In this document: piece after piece, positions 8,719-18,765 of the stretch
Layout: every line of letters starts with the position of its first letter
How positions within the stretch are numbered: the first letter of the stretch is position 1
NCBI RefSeq assembly: GCF_027789125.1
Contig: NZ_JAQFVF010000023.1
Location: 371,081 to 435,080, forward strand
Reading direction: 5' to 3'
DNA: 64,000 nucleotides
DNA from: Paenibacillus aestuarii
GTDB lineage: Bacteria > Bacillota > Bacilli > Paenibacillales > NBRC-103111
The notes under the pieces: generated by a model
What the model saw: only the letters and a program-made list of their open reading frames with translations
Databases searched by the model: none
Told to the model about the DNA's origin: nothing
Position numbers and translations under genes: made by a program

Positions 8719-10695
8719 TCAGCCGACTTTGATCTGGTTGCGGCCGTTATATTTCGCTTGATATAAAGCCATATCCGCCCGATAAAAGAGCGCCTCAACG
8801 CTGATTTTGTCCTGCTCCCAGTTCCAATCGGACAAGCCGCATGACACCGTGACCTGAGGGTTCGTCTCTTGCTGAACGCGCGCACGGATTCGTTCGGCAA
8901 TCCGCAGCGTCTGCTCCTTCGTCACTTGCGGCAAATACACCGCAATCTCTTCCCCGCCCCAACGCGCCGCGATGTCCGTATCGCGGATGCTGGAGCGGAT
9001 AATTTGGCTCACTTGGATTAAAATCTTATCGCCAACCTGATGCCCGTGCGTATCGTTCACGCGTTTGAAATTATCGATATCGACAACGATCAGCGAACCG
9101 CAGAAATCTTTCTTCTGCAATAAATTCGCCTGCTCATCCAAGTAATGGCGGGCATACAATCCTGTTAAATTATCGGTGATGACCATGCGCTTCACTTCGG
9201 CATGCAGCGAGGCATTAGACACCGCCAAACCGATGTGCCCGGACAAGGCCTCCAGTAATTTAAAGTTGTCATAGGAAAAATAGTTCGGGCTGCTATGCGC
9301 CACTAAAATAACCCCGACAACTTTGCCGTTCATGATAATCGGTGAACCGATCAACGAACGCGCCCCGGAGATCTGCATGAACTTCGATGTCACTTGGGAC
9401 CCTGTTGCATAATCCGAAATAATGACAGGTTCCTTGCTAGTGAAAATCTGTCCCGAATAACCTTCATAGACCGAATACGTTTCATGGTACAGTGCGGGCA
9501 GATTGCTCGCTTGCATGATGAGCCGCTCATTGCCAGGGTCTATTTGCAAAATACTGCAATATTCGGCAGCAAAGATCGCCAGCAACTCCGCTGAAGCAAA
9601 ATCGAAAACCTCATTCAGACGCAAACTCTGGTTTAACCGTTTCGTAATTTCATTGATCAGCCGCAGCTCATTGATCAGGGAATTCGACTGCTCATACAGC
9701 TTAGCATTTTCGAAAGCGGTGCCAGCCGTATCCGCCAGCAAAGAGATAAACTGCAAATCGGAAGCTTGAATCACATCCGGCTCCATCTGCAGATGCAGAA
9801 CGCCGTAAACGCCCTGCTTGCCTGACAACGGGACGGCGAGCTGACTAACCGCCGTGCTTCCGGTTCCCTTCACATCCAAGGCAGGCTGATAAATCAAATG
9901 CCCCTCCTTAAAAGCGCGGGTGCAAATATCATCTTCCTGATTTTGAAAACTGAGCGGTTTAACCGGCAAATTGGTACTATCGTTATCTTGGGACAGCAGT
10001 AAATCGACTTGAATTAAAGGATATATACTATGAATGCTCTCTATGACTTCATTAAGTACGGCATCGACATCAATTTGGGCGTGCAGCTTCTTTGAAGCTT
10101 CAAACAATACATCCTGCTTCCGCGCTTGCCGCTCCGTTTGTTGATTCAATTTAAGCAGCTGCTGATACTTATGGCGCTCTGCCGCAAGCTGTGCGCTCCC
10201 GGTTAGAGCAATGCTGAGGGTATACAGCAGATTGGTCAGTTCCGCGGGCTGCGTGATGAGCGTGGAAAATAAAGCGAAATATCCGCAGCATACGCCGCCA
10301 TGCCTGTTCTTGATAGGAATTACTGCCCCGGCAACCTCAATAGGCAGCATGGCGCCCGTTTCAGCTCCGCTGAGGCACTGAAACGATTGTGTGCGACAAA
10401 CGCGGCTGAGAAGCTCGTCTGTAAACGCTGACAGGCCTTCTTGCGCTAAGCCTAAGCCTCCGGCGCAGCTTTCCAACGCATCAAGCTCAGCGCTCCAGCA
10501 GCAGATCCCTGTCTGCGGAGGCAGCATCGCCGCCCCCGCCTCGTTCAGCCAAGCAGGTACAAGTATGCGCAGCGCTTGCGTGGCGTCTTGCGCTATATCG
10601 GCAATTTCGGCAGGAAGACAGAGTCCATGACGGAGGAACTCTTCGAAGTGTTCCGCGCAACGATGCTGATCTTTACTGCGAAGTAATTCGTACAT
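8719..10695 (-). CDS. GAF-GAF-GGDEF diguanylate cyclase
   Basis: A 658-residue soluble protein: an N-terminal region of unknown type (1-200), two GAF sensor domains (about 205-340 and 350-490, the second with YEGYSGQIFTSKEPVIISDY), and a C-terminal GGDEF domain (about 500-655). The active site is intact: DNLTGLYARHYLDE, VVDIDNFKRVNDTHGHQVGD and GGEEI near residue 580. An RDTD five residues before GGEEI is a product-inhibition I-site. It should make c-di-GMP in answer to a cytosolic signal. No membrane segment. Confidence 0.92.
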   Translation of the reverse strand: MYELLRSKDQHRCAEHFEEFLRHGLCLPAEIADIAQDATQALRILVPAWLNEAGAAMLPPQTGICCWSAELDALESCAGGLGLAQEGLSAFTDELLSRVCRTQSFQCLSGAETGAMLPIEVAGAVIPIKNRHGGVCCGYFALFSTLITQPAELTNLLYTLSIALTGSAQLAAERHKYQQLLKLNQQTERQARKQDVLFEASKKLHAQIDVDAVLNEVIESIHSIYPLIQVDLLLSQDNDSTNLPVKPLSFQNQEDDICTRAFKEGHLIYQPALDVKGTGSTAVSQLAVPLSGKQGVYGVLHLQMEPDVIQASDLQFISLLADTAGTAFENAKLYEQSNSLINELRLINEITKRLNQSLRLNEVFDFASAELLAIFAAEYCSILQIDPGNERLIMQASNLPALYHETYSVYEGYSGQIFTSKEPVIISDYATGSQVTSKFMQISGARSLIGSPIIMNGKVVGVILVAHSSPNYFSYDNFKLLEALSGHIGLAVSNASLHAEVKRMVITDNLTGLYARHYLDEQANLLQKKDFCGSLIVVDIDNFKRVNDTHGHQVGDKILIQVSQIIRSSIRDTDIAARWGGEEIAVYLPQVTKEQTLRIAERIRARVQQETNPQVTVSCGLSDWNWEQDKISVEALFYRADMALYQAKYNGRNQIKVG

Positions 10696-10816
10696 AGGCC
10701 CCTCCTTTGCCGAAAAGTTTAAAATACATAGAAACGTGCAATAATATGCTTATATATCATACTATTTTTCTAGTCACAATGCACTATTTTTTCAGATTTA
10801 GCCTAACGATTGAGAC

Positions 10817-10845
10817 TTGACACCGCCTTCTGTTTTTAATAAAAT
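10817..10845 (+). promoter_or_regulatory. Sigma-A promoter of rpsD
   Basis: TTGACA, 17-base spacer, TAAAAT; starts a leader of about 200 bases before rpsD. Confidence 0.8.
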
Positions 10846-10852
10846 TAGAAGT

Positions 10853-11049
10853 CGAGTACAACCATGATTTGGTGAATGCCATTTGTGATCACCCTCACTG
10901 CTTTTGCTCCTAACAAGACAGCGGCTGAACTACTCTTGTCAGGGAATCCTATTATTCGATTCGTTAAGCAAAACCAGGCACATGTCTTCACCCCGACACC
11001 TTAGAGCAATTTAACTAACTATTTGTAAAAAAGAAGGAGTTTTTCCTAC
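10853..11049 (+). promoter_or_regulatory. Long rpsD leader, probable S4 autoregulatory region
   Basis: About 195 untranslated bases separate the promoter from rpsD. In Bacillus the rpsD mRNA leader binds S4 and represses its own translation; the length and position fit, and short complementary runs such as AACAAGACAG / CTCTTGTCAG region are visible. I could not fold the whole element by eye. The GAAGGAG site ends it. Confidence 0.45.
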
Positions 11050-11649
11050 ATGTCACGTTATACAGGACCTAAATTTAAATTAAGCCGCCGTCTTGGTATT
11101 TCTTTGAGCGGTACTGGTAAAGAATTGAAACGCCCTTTCCCTCCAGGTCAACATGGCCCAGGACAACGTAAAAAATTGAGCGGTTACGGCGTTCAACTTC
11201 AAGAGAAGCAAAAACTGCGTCACATGTACGGTTTGAACGAAAAACAATTCCGCAACCTGTTCGACAAAGCTACGAAGCTTAAAGGTATCGCGGGTGAAAA
11301 CTTCATGATCATGCTGGAAAGCCGTCTGGACAACTTGGTATACCGTCTTGGTCTTTCCAACTCCCGTGCAGGCGCTCGTCAATTGGTCGCTCACGGTCAC
11401 GTAACAGTGAACGGTAAGAAAGTGGATATCCCTTCTTACATCGTTGCAACTGGCGACGTTATCTCCCTGCGTGAAAGATCCCAAAATCTTTCCACAGTTA
11501 AAGAAGCTCTTGCTAACCGCAACTACCTGCCAGCTTACCTGGAGTTCAGCGAGTCCAGCGTAGAAGGCAAGTACATCCGTCTGCCTGAGCGTTCTGAACT
11601 GCCACAAGAAATTGACGAGAAACAAATCGTCGAGTTCTACAGCCGTTAA
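11050..11649 (+). CDS. rpsD: 30S ribosomal protein S4
   Basis: A 199-residue S4: opens with [15 protein letters not shown], followed by [15 protein letters not shown], and the S4 RNA-binding domain (about residues 90-150, [37 protein letters not shown]). Primary 16S rRNA binder in 30S assembly. It faces tyrS across a shared terminator, the same arrangement as in B. subtilis. Confidence 0.98.
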   Translation: MSRYTGPKFKLSRRLGISLSGTGKELKRPFPPGQHGPGQRKKLSGYGVQLQEKQKLRHMYGLNEKQFRNLFDKATKLKGIAGENFMIMLESRLDNLVYRLGLSNSRAGARQLVAHGHVTVNGKKVDIPSYIVATGDVISLRERSQNLSTVKEALANRNYLPAYLEFSESSVEGKYIRLPERSELPQEIDEKQIVEFYSR

Positions 11650-11659
11650 TCGGAAACAT

Positions 11660-11689
11660 AAACCCCTTAGGGACTTCCCTAAGGGGTTT
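11660..11689. terminator. Bidirectional terminator between rpsD and tyrS
   Basis: AAACCCCTTAGGG / CCCTAAGGGGTTT, 13-bp stem with a short loop and T-rich flank on the rpsD side. Confidence 0.85.
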
Positions 11690-11703
11690 GTTGTGTTTAT
11701 AGG

Positions 11704-12969
11704 TTAAGCAAACTTCACAAGATAATAGTTCTTTTTGCCGCGGCGGACAATCAGATACGATTCTCCCAATTTGCCCAGCTCGTTTACAACCGCATCCACT
11801 TGCTGGATACGCACGCCATTCACAGTCACAGCCCCGCTCTCGATATCTTGGCGCGCTTGACGTTTGGAAGGCGCAGCGCCGACAGCGATCAGCAAGTCTA
11901 CCAGAGCCATATCGTCCTGCTCCAGAGTGGTGGAAGGCACATCCTTGAATGCTTCTTCAATCTCCGTGCGGGACAATTCCTGGATATTACCGCTGAACAA
12001 TGCCGCAGTAATGTTGAGCGAGCTTTGCAGCGCTTCTTCCCCATGCACGAGCTTCGTCACTTCACGCGCAAGCACTTTTTGCGCTTCCCGCTTCTCCGGC
12101 TGCTGCTTCACTTCTTGCTCCAGACGCTCGATTTCTTCATGGCTGATGAACGTGAAGTATTTGAGGAAGCGCACGACATCGTTATCATCTGTGTTCACCC
12201 AGAACTGATAGAACTGGTAAGGCGATGTTTTGTCCGCATCAAGCCAAATCGCGCCGCCTTCCGTCTTGCCGAACTTCTGCCCGTCGCTCTTCGTCACAAG
12301 CGGCAGCGTTGCGCCATAAGCACGTTTTTCCGTTGTTTTGCCAATCAGCTCGAGCCCTGCAGTAATATTTCCCCACTGATCACTGCCGCCGATTTGCAGC
12401 GAGCAATTTTTCGTTTCGCTCAGCTTGAGGAAATCGTACGATTGCAGGATCATATAGCTGAATTCCGTGAACGAAATGCCTTTCGTAATCCGCGAGTCAA
12501 CAGAATCTTTAGCGAGCATGTAATTGACCGTAAAGCTTTTGCCGATATCGCGTAAAAACTCAATGACATTCAGCGGTCCCAGCCAGTCATAGTTGTTAAC
12601 AAGCTCTGCCTGATTGTCCAAATTCTCGTTGAAGTCCAAGAAACGGGACAATTGATTCTTAATGCTTTGTGACCACGCTTCCACCACTTCAGGTCCGTTC
12701 AGCGTTCTCTCATTCGCCTTACCGCTCGGATCGCCGATCAAGCCTGTCCCGCCGCCAACCAGCGCCAGAGGCACATGGCCGGCAAGCTGGAAGCGCCGCA
12801 AGGTCAGAATCGGCAGCAAACTTCCGATATGCAAGCTGTCTGCTGTCGGATCGAATCCGCAGTACAGCACCACTTTCTCCTCGCTCAGTTTCTTCTCCAA
12901 GCCTTCGCGGTCCGTAATTTGATGCAGCAAGCCGCGGAATTCCAAATCTTTCAAAATACTCATTGACAT
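11704..12969 (-). CDS. tyrS: Tyrosyl-tRNA synthetase
   Basis: A 421-residue class I synthetase. HIGH-type motif LHIGSLLP, tyrosine pocket YDFLKL / GGSDQWGNI, KMSKS-type loop KFGKTEGG, and a C-terminal S4-like RNA-binding domain (about 355-415, RQARQDIESGAVTVNG). It charges tRNA-Tyr. ATG 12969 follows GGAGAG at 6 bases. It is controlled by the T-box leader directly upstream. Confidence 0.97.
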   Translation of the reverse strand: MSMSILKDLEFRGLLHQITDREGLEKKLSEEKVVLYCGFDPTADSLHIGSLLPILTLRRFQLAGHVPLALVGGGTGLIGDPSGKANERTLNGPEVVEAWSQSIKNQLSRFLDFNENLDNQAELVNNYDWLGPLNVIEFLRDIGKSFTVNYMLAKDSVDSRITKGISFTEFSYMILQSYDFLKLSETKNCSLQIGGSDQWGNITAGLELIGKTTEKRAYGATLPLVTKSDGQKFGKTEGGAIWLDADKTSPYQFYQFWVNTDDNDVVRFLKYFTFISHEEIERLEQEVKQQPEKREAQKVLAREVTKLVHGEEALQSSLNITAALFSGNIQELSRTEIEEAFKDVPSTTLEQDDMALVDLLIAVGAAPSKRQARQDIESGAVTVNGVRIQQVDAVVNELGKLGESYLIVRRGKKNYYLVKFA

Positions 12970-12993
12970 CCATCTCTCCTTTTGTTGACATGC

Positions 12994-13297
12994 AAAAAAG
13001 CCTTCTCATCCACAAAGGGACGAGAAGGCTCAACTCGCGGTACCACCCTAATTAAAACAGCAGCTTCGTACTCTATAACGGAATTCGTTAAGGGGCGCGC
13101 TGGCTATTTTCACTTCATAACCGGTAACGGAGTTTACCCGGCAAACACTACTGCTGCAGCCAACTGCTGCAGGTTCCCATTTGCTGCTCAAGACCGTAAT
13201 TCAACTAGCATACAGGTACCGGTTCGCACCATCCACCGGCTCTCTGGAAGCATCCGTAAGCTACCTACTGCTGATCTATCCACGCATTTGATTCAAT
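12994..13297 (-). promoter_or_regulatory. T-box riboswitch leader of tyrS
   Basis: Read on the minus strand it holds the AGAGAGCCGGTGG-type stem I segment, the T-box AGGGTGGTACCGCG (13036-13049), and the terminator AGCCTTCTC / GAGAAGGCT followed by six T (12994-13030). The T-box pairs with uncharged tRNA and melts the terminator. A TAC tyrosine codon in GAATTACGG (13196-13198) is my candidate specifier; the exact specifier loop was not folded. Confidence 0.93.
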
Positions 13298-13326
13298 TTA
13301 TATCACAGCTCATGCACGAAAGTCAA
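13298..13326 (-). promoter_or_regulatory. Sigma-A promoter of tyrS
   Basis: On the minus strand TTGACT, 17-base spacer, TATAAA, placing transcription start just ahead of the T-box leader. Confidence 0.8.
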
Positions 13327-13358
13327 ACATTAGCATAGCCCCTGTTTGTTTCCTAATG

Positions 13359-13388
13359 TTACCGCTATACAGGCAGATATGGTATACT
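13359..13388 (+). promoter_or_regulatory. Probable promoter of the class A PBP gene
   Basis: TTACCG, 18-base spacer, TATACT, 34 bases before the ATG at 13422. Confidence 0.5.
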
Positions 13389-13421
13389 AGAACCGTTCAT
13401 GTAAGGAGGAATTTGGAACTT

Positions 13422-16400
13422 ATGCGTAATATTTTTGCGAAATGGAATCGCCCTTGGGTAAGAACGACCTTCAAAGTAACATGGATTACACTCAAATGGA
13501 CATTCATCACCGTCTTTTTGGTGGGACTTGCTGGCGGGGCGGCTGCATTCGGATACACGAGCGCTCTGGTGAAGAAGGATCCGGTGCGCAGCCAAGAAGA
13601 AATCCGTCAGCAAATGCAGGATAACGCTATCACAGGATTCGCCTATTTCAATGACGATACAGTGATCGGACAGCTGCGAACGGAAGAAGACAGACGGCTG
13701 GTTGAACTGGCGGACATCCCGCAAGTGGTCCTGGACGCCGTCCTCTCCATCGAAGATAAGGACTTCTACAATCATCGAGGCATCGATATTCGCGGACTTT
13801 ATCGCGCGGTGACCCAAAAGCTGCTGAATGAAGAAGTGCAGACCGGCGGCAGTACGATTACTCAACAGCTGGCCAGACGGGTGTTCCTAACGCTGGACCG
13901 CGATGACGGGCGTAAAGCCCGCGAAATTCTGCTCGCACTGCGTATGGAACGATTGATGTCCAAAGACGAGATTTTGCTTGCCTATTTAAACAAAATCCCT
14001 TATGGGAACGGCGCGACCGGCTATAACCTCTACGGGATCAAAGCGGCGGCCAAAGGCTTGTTCAATATCGACGATCTGAAACAGCTGAACGTCGCGCAGG
14101 CGGCCTATTTGGCGGGACTGCCGCAATCGCCTTCGCAGTACTCGGCCTTCACCAGCAAGCCGACGTTTGACGAGGATAACTTCAAGCGCGCGGTCACGCG
14201 TCAACAGCTTGTCCTTAAGCGGATGCTGGAAGAGAACAAAATAACGAATGAGCAATATCAGGACGCGCTGAAATTCGATCTAAAGGCTTCCATGCCGGCT
14301 CCGTCGCAGAAAGCCTACACGACCTATCCGTATTTAATGATTGAAACGGAAAAAGAAGCGGCGGAAATTTTGCTCAAAGTCCAAAACCCGGACCTCGATC
14401 CGGTCAAAAATCAAGCAGCATATAATGAAGCGCTAAAAGGGGTTCAAGCCCAGCTCCTGCGCGGCGGGTATCAAATTTATACGACCATCGATAAAACGAT
14501 TTATGACTCGATGCACGAAATTGCCGCCAATCCGAAAAACTTCGCGCCTAAAGATGACAAAAAAGGCGATGAACAAGTCGGCGCCATCATGATTGATAAG
14601 ACCGGCGCGATCAAAGGCATGATCGAAGGCCGCAACTTTTTCGACGAACAGCTGAATCACGCCACTCAGGCGTACCGCCAGCCAGGATCGACGATGAAGC
14701 CGATCGCCGCATACATACCGGCCTTGGACAAAGGGCTGATCCAACCGGCCAGCATTCTCGATGATGTACCGTTGATTTTGAAAGACGGAGTCAAGGGCTT
14801 CCATTTACCGGAAAACTGGGATCACAAGTTCCACGGGCTGATGACAGCGCGCAAAGCTTTGAATCAATCGTATAACATTCCGGCAATCGATATCTTTTTA
14901 AATAAAGTCGGGATCAATGATGCGTGGGATTTTGCCAAGAAATTAGGCATCACCTCCATTCAAAAAGATGATTACTATGCGCAAACCGGCGTTATCGGGG
15001 GACTCAGCAAAGGTACCTCGGTCGAAGAGCTGACCAGCGCTTATACATCGATTCCGAACAAAGGCGCCTATAACGATGCTTTCATGATTCGCCAAATTAA
15101 AGATTCGAACGGCACGGTCATCTATGAGCATCAGCAAAAGCCAACACAGGTGTATTCCGAGCAAACCGCCTATTTGATTACCGATATGATGAAAACTGTG
15201 ATCAAAGAAGGTACAGCGACAGATTTGATGAAAAAGTTCAAATCGTACGGCAAGATCGAGATTTCCGGTAAAACCGGCTCCACGCAAGATGATGCGGACG
15301 CCTGGTTCATGGGCTTTACGCCGGATATCACTGTCGGGGTTTGGATTGGCTATGACCAACCGGTTAATAAGCTGAATGCTAAGACGCAGCAAACGTACCA
15401 TGCCAAGGACATTTGGGCCTTGATCATGAACAGCACGATCGAACAGAAGCCTGAGTTGTTCCCGAACAAAGCATTTGCCAAGCCGGACGGTATCGTCACG
15501 GCAACCGTGTCCGATCTCTCCGGCAAGCTGCCGAGCGAACTGACCTCGAAAACGAATCACCTCGTGACCGATATTTTCAATAAGAAATACGTGCCGACCG
15601 ATGTCGACAACGTGATGGTCAACGCCAAAATCAGCTCCTACAACGGATTGAATTATTTGGCGCAGGACGGGACGCCGGCCGATTTTGTACAAGAGAAAAC
15701 GGTTATTAAGCGGCAAAAATCGATCAGCGAACTGCTTAAAGAAGTCGAAGACGCGATGAGCAAACTGCCGGAGAAAAGCAGAAAGCCGATCGATAATTAC
15801 AAGCCAACCGATTACGATGATGATGCACCGTCCGAGACGGACCCGCGCGTCGATGACGGCAAAGCTCCGACACCGCCGGCAACGGTTGTCGCTACCAAAT
15901 CAGGCGATACAGCCGTGATCACCTTCCAGGGGAGCCCGAGCCCGGATCTGGTCGGCTATCGTATCTACCGGTCGGACAATCACGGTAAATTCCAGCTTAT
16001 AGGCGGCAAAGTGGTACTTGCCGGCGCTGAAACGAAATTTACTGACCAGGTTCCGCCGTCAAGCCTTGAAGGCTACTATATTACCGCTGTAGACGTAGCC
16101 GGCAAAGAATCAGCGCCTAGCCGTTCCGCTTACACAGACGGAAGCTCCCTAGATACGCTGTTCGTCCCTCCTGCCGACGGCAGCCAAGTTCCGGGCGCGA
16201 ACCCGGACTCCGGTAACGGGGCAGCCGGCGGGAATGACGCGCAAGATGGCGGCGCTAATGACGGCAAAACTAAAGACCTGCCGGCAGCGCCATCAGGCCT
16301 TAAAGCCAAGCAAGACGCCTCCAGTCTGACGCTGACATGGAAGGCGAACCCTAGCAAAGATAAAGTGAAGCAATATAATGTATACTTCAGCGATAAGGAA

Positions 16401-16547
16401 AAGGGCCCCTTCACCAAGCTTGGGTCCGTCAAAAACGCTAACGAGTTCCATTATTTTGCAGCTGTGTACAACGGTTATTACAAAGTGAGCGCGGTGAACG
16501 ACGCCGGAGAATCCAAGCAGTCCGCTGCCATCGCTTATAATAATTAA
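13422..16547 (+). CDS. Class A penicillin-binding protein with two C-terminal FN3 domains
   Basis: A 1041-residue bifunctional peptidoglycan synthase. One N-terminal membrane anchor (about 17-45), a GT51 glycosyltransferase domain (EDKDFYNHRG, GGSTITQQLAR), and a transpeptidase domain with the three active-site motifs STMK (QPGSTMKP), SYN and KTGS (SGKTGSTQDDADAWF). The tail after about residue 780 is acidic, then holds two fibronectin type III repeats (about 805-890 and 945-1035) split by a G/N/D-rich linker; FN3 tails are common in Paenibacillus PBPs. ATG 13422 is preferred (AAGGAGGA 11 bases upstream) over an upstream frame extension without a site. Confidence 0.93.
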   Translation: MRNIFAKWNRPWVRTTFKVTWITLKWTFITVFLVGLAGGAAAFGYTSALVKKDPVRSQEEIRQQMQDNAITGFAYFNDDTVIGQLRTEEDRRLVELADIPQVVLDAVLSIEDKDFYNHRGIDIRGLYRAVTQKLLNEEVQTGGSTITQQLARRVFLTLDRDDGRKAREILLALRMERLMSKDEILLAYLNKIPYGNGATGYNLYGIKAAAKGLFNIDDLKQLNVAQAAYLAGLPQSPSQYSAFTSKPTFDEDNFKRAVTRQQLVLKRMLEENKITNEQYQDALKFDLKASMPAPSQKAYTTYPYLMIETEKEAAEILLKVQNPDLDPVKNQAAYNEALKGVQAQLLRGGYQIYTTIDKTIYDSMHEIAANPKNFAPKDDKKGDEQVGAIMIDKTGAIKGMIEGRNFFDEQLNHATQAYRQPGSTMKPIAAYIPALDKGLIQPASILDDVPLILKDGVKGFHLPENWDHKFHGLMTARKALNQSYNIPAIDIFLNKVGINDAWDFAKKLGITSIQKDDYYAQTGVIGGLSKGTSVEELTSAYTSIPNKGAYNDAFMIRQIKDSNGTVIYEHQQKPTQVYSEQTAYLITDMMKTVIKEGTATDLMKKFKSYGKIEISGKTGSTQDDADAWFMGFTPDITVGVWIGYDQPVNKLNAKTQQTYHAKDIWALIMNSTIEQKPELFPNKAFAKPDGIVTATVSDLSGKLPSELTSKTNHLVTDIFNKKYVPTDVDNVMVNAKISSYNGLNYLAQDGTPADFVQEKTVIKRQKSISELLKEVEDAMSKLPEKSRKPIDNYKPTDYDDDAPSETDPRVDDGKAPTPPATVVATKSGDTAVITFQGSPSPDLVGYRIYRSDNHGKFQLIGGKVVLAGAETKFTDQVPPSSLEGYYITAVDVAGKESAPSRSAYTDGSSLDTLFVPPADGSQVPGANPDSGNGAAGGNDAQDGGANDGKTKDLPAAPSGLKAKQDASSLTLTWKANPSKDKVKQYNVYFSDKEKGPFTKLGSVKNANEFHYFAAVYNGYYKVSAVNDAGESKQSAAIAYNN

Positions 16548-16561
16548 TCGCTCAACAGAAC

Positions 16562-16595
16562 AAACAGACCCGAGTCCATCGGGTCTGTTTTTTTT
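16562..16595 (+). terminator. Terminator after the PBP gene
   Basis: AAACAGACCCGA / TCGGGTCTGTTT stem, 5-base loop, eight T. Confidence 0.9.
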
Positions 16596-16760
16596 AAAAG
16601 CCTCAACCGGGTTATCGTGAGGAGGCAGGCTGCAATTATGTCGGCAAAATCGGACTAGAGCACATGTGACAAGACTAACATCTGCTGCAGGTGGTCTTAA
16701 ACGCTATACTGCACGTTGAGCTAATTGTCGGTGAGGCCATAGTTAAAGAACTATTTTCTG

Positions 16761-16810
16761 AAAAAAAGAAAAGCCCCCCTCCCACCGGATAACCGGTAAG
16801 AAGAAGGCTT
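16761..16810 (-). terminator. Terminator after acsA
   Basis: On the minus strand AAGCCTTC-rich arm and CCGG-TTAT-CCGG core pair with a GGGGGGCTT arm, followed by TTTTCTTTTTTT. The 16596-16760 stretch between the PBP and acsA holds no gene that I can see. Confidence 0.7.
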
Positions 16811-16821
16811 GCTGCCATCTA

Positions 16822-18546
16822 TCAATCTTCAATAGTCGACAAATCACCTGTCGGCAAGTTCAGCTCCCAAGCTTTGAGGACACGGCGCATAATTTTACCG
16901 CTTCGTGTCTTGGGCAGCTTATCTCTGAATTCGATCTCACGTGGCGCCGCATGTGCGGAGAGCCCTTCTTTGACGAATTTGGAGATTTCCGCCTTCAGCT
17001 CATCGGATGGTGTGAATCCTTCGCGCAGCGCGATGAAAGCTTTGATGATTTCGCCGCGCATCGGATCCGGCTTACCGATAACGCCCGCTTCAGCAACTGC
17101 CGGATGCTCAACCAGCTTGCTCTCGACTTCGAACGGGCCTACACGCTCACCGGCGGTGTTAATGACGTCATCGACACGGCCTTGGAACCAGAAATAGCCG
17201 TCCTCGTCCTGATAAGCCGAGTCACCGGATACGTACCAGCCGCTCAGACGGAAGTACTCCTCGTATTTGGCCGGATTGTTCCAAATTTTGCGCATCATCG
17301 ATGGCCAAGGCGTCTTAATCGCCAGATTCCCCATTCGATACGGAGGCAGAACATTCCCCGCATCATCGATGATCGCCGCTTCCACACCTGGAATCGGACG
17401 TCCCATGGAACCTGGTTTGATCGTCATAGACGGGTAATTACAAATCAATTGCCCGCCTGTTTCCGTCATCCACCAAGTATCATGTATACGCTGGTTGTAG
17501 ACTTTAAGCCCCCATCTTACAACTTCCGGGTTGAGCGGCTCGCCGACGCTCAGCACGTGGCGAAGCGAAGACAGATCAAACTGCTTGACAACATCGTCAC
17601 CCGCGCCCATCAGCATCCGGAAGGCAGTCGGAGCGCTGTACCATACCGTTACGCCGTATTTTTGAATCGTTTGGTACCAATCCTGCGGGCTGAAACGTCC
17701 GCCACGAATCACATTGGTAGCTCCATTGAGCCAAGGTGCGAATACGCCATACGACGTACCTGTGACCCAGCCTGGGTCCGCTGTACACCAATAAATATCA
17801 TCCTCTTGCAAATCCAACACAATCTTGCCTGTATAATAATGCTGCAGCATCGCATTGTGGACGTGGAATACGCCTTTAGGCTTGCCAGTAGACCCGGATG
17901 TATAGTGAATGATCAGTCCGTCTTCGCGGTCCACCCACTCGATCTCCAGCTCCGGCGAAGCCGCTTCCATTTGTTTGTAGAAGTCAACTTGACCCTCGCC
18001 CAGCTCGATGTCCTGACCTACGAGAATCACATGCTTCAAATGTGGAAGCTCGCTTACCGGCACCCGCGACAGCAAGCTTGGCGTTGTCACAATCGCTACC
18101 GCTGCGCTGTCTTCCAGACGATCGCGCACAGCTGTTTCCATAAAGGCTTCGAACAGCGGCCCTACGACGGCCCCAACCTTAATCGTGCCAAGCAGCGCAT
18201 AGTACAGCTCCGGCGAACGAGGCATGAAAATAAAGACGCGCTCCCCTTTGGTTACACCTAAGCTGCGCAGTACGTTGCCGAACTGGTTTGATTTCGCTTT
18301 CATTTCTCCGAACGTGATCGCTTCATCGCGTGCGGCGTCACTGTAATATAAAGCAATTTTGTCTCTTTTGGAGGAATCCGCATGCCGGTCGATAGCTTCA
18401 TAGGCCAGATTCACTTTACCGGTTTCGGACCAGGAAAAACTGTTCTCGACTTCAGACCAATCAAATTCTGCACGAGCTTGCTCGTAGCTTTTCATGTTTG
18501 GGTTTGGGGATACTGCTTCAATGAGTTCAACTTTCAACGGTTCCAT
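16822..18546 (-). CDS. acsA: Acetyl-CoA synthetase (AMP-forming)
   Basis: A 574-residue ANL-superfamily enzyme of the shorter Bacillus AcsA type. AMP-binding P-loop YTSGSTGKPKG, the WWMTETGG motif, and the C-terminal catalytic lysine in RSGKIMRR (Lys551), the site AcuA acetylates in Bacillus. It turns acetate, ATP and CoA into acetyl-CoA. It is divergent from acuA-acuC, as in B. subtilis, so enzyme and modifier genes share a control region with a cre-like CcpA site. Confidence 0.97.
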   Translation of the reverse strand: MEPLKVELIEAVSPNPNMKSYEQARAEFDWSEVENSFSWSETGKVNLAYEAIDRHADSSKRDKIALYYSDAARDEAITFGEMKAKSNQFGNVLRSLGVTKGERVFIFMPRSPELYYALLGTIKVGAVVGPLFEAFMETAVRDRLEDSAAVAIVTTPSLLSRVPVSELPHLKHVILVGQDIELGEGQVDFYKQMEAASPELEIEWVDREDGLIIHYTSGSTGKPKGVFHVHNAMLQHYYTGKIVLDLQEDDIYWCTADPGWVTGTSYGVFAPWLNGATNVIRGGRFSPQDWYQTIQKYGVTVWYSAPTAFRMLMGAGDDVVKQFDLSSLRHVLSVGEPLNPEVVRWGLKVYNQRIHDTWWMTETGGQLICNYPSMTIKPGSMGRPIPGVEAAIIDDAGNVLPPYRMGNLAIKTPWPSMMRKIWNNPAKYEEYFRLSGWYVSGDSAYQDEDGYFWFQGRVDDVINTAGERVGPFEVESKLVEHPAVAEAGVIGKPDPMRGEIIKAFIALREGFTPSDELKAEISKFVKEGLSAHAAPREIEFRDKLPKTRSGKIMRRVLKAWELNLPTGDLSTIED

Positions 18547-18569
18547 CTACGTAAAACCCTCCTCACGAA

Positions 18570-18583
18570 TTTAAACGCTTTCA
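18570..18583 (-). promoter_or_regulatory. cre-like CcpA operator of acsA
   Basis: On the minus strand TGAAAGCGTTTAAA matches the cre consensus TGWNANCGNTNWCA at all but one defined position. It lies between the -10 box and the start codon, a repressing roadblock position, and ccpA itself lies 3 kb away. Confidence 0.65.
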
Positions 18584-18631
18584 TTTTAGTGATCTTTTCG
18601 CGCAAAATGTGATCGCTTTTTGACATATTCT

Positions 18632-18640
18632 ATTATAACA
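18632..18640 (-). promoter_or_regulatory. Extended -10 promoter of acsA
   Basis: On the minus strand TGTTATAAT, a perfect -10 with the TGn extension; no good -35 box lies 17 bases upstream. Gives an untranslated leader of about 80 bases that holds the cre site. Confidence 0.55.
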
Positions 18641-18765
18641 CAACGCTAATTTTTCGCCTATGCTAAATATGCTTTTATTTCCATACAAAATTTGATATGA
18701 ATATACTATGACTTCATAACAAAGGAAATATCCCCATGTTTTTTTTCAAAAGGAGAGCAAAAGTT

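Noticed and set aside
16951..18261. 436-codon plus-strand frame opposite acsA
   Set aside because: Antisense shadow of acetyl-CoA synthetase; no motif, no RBS.
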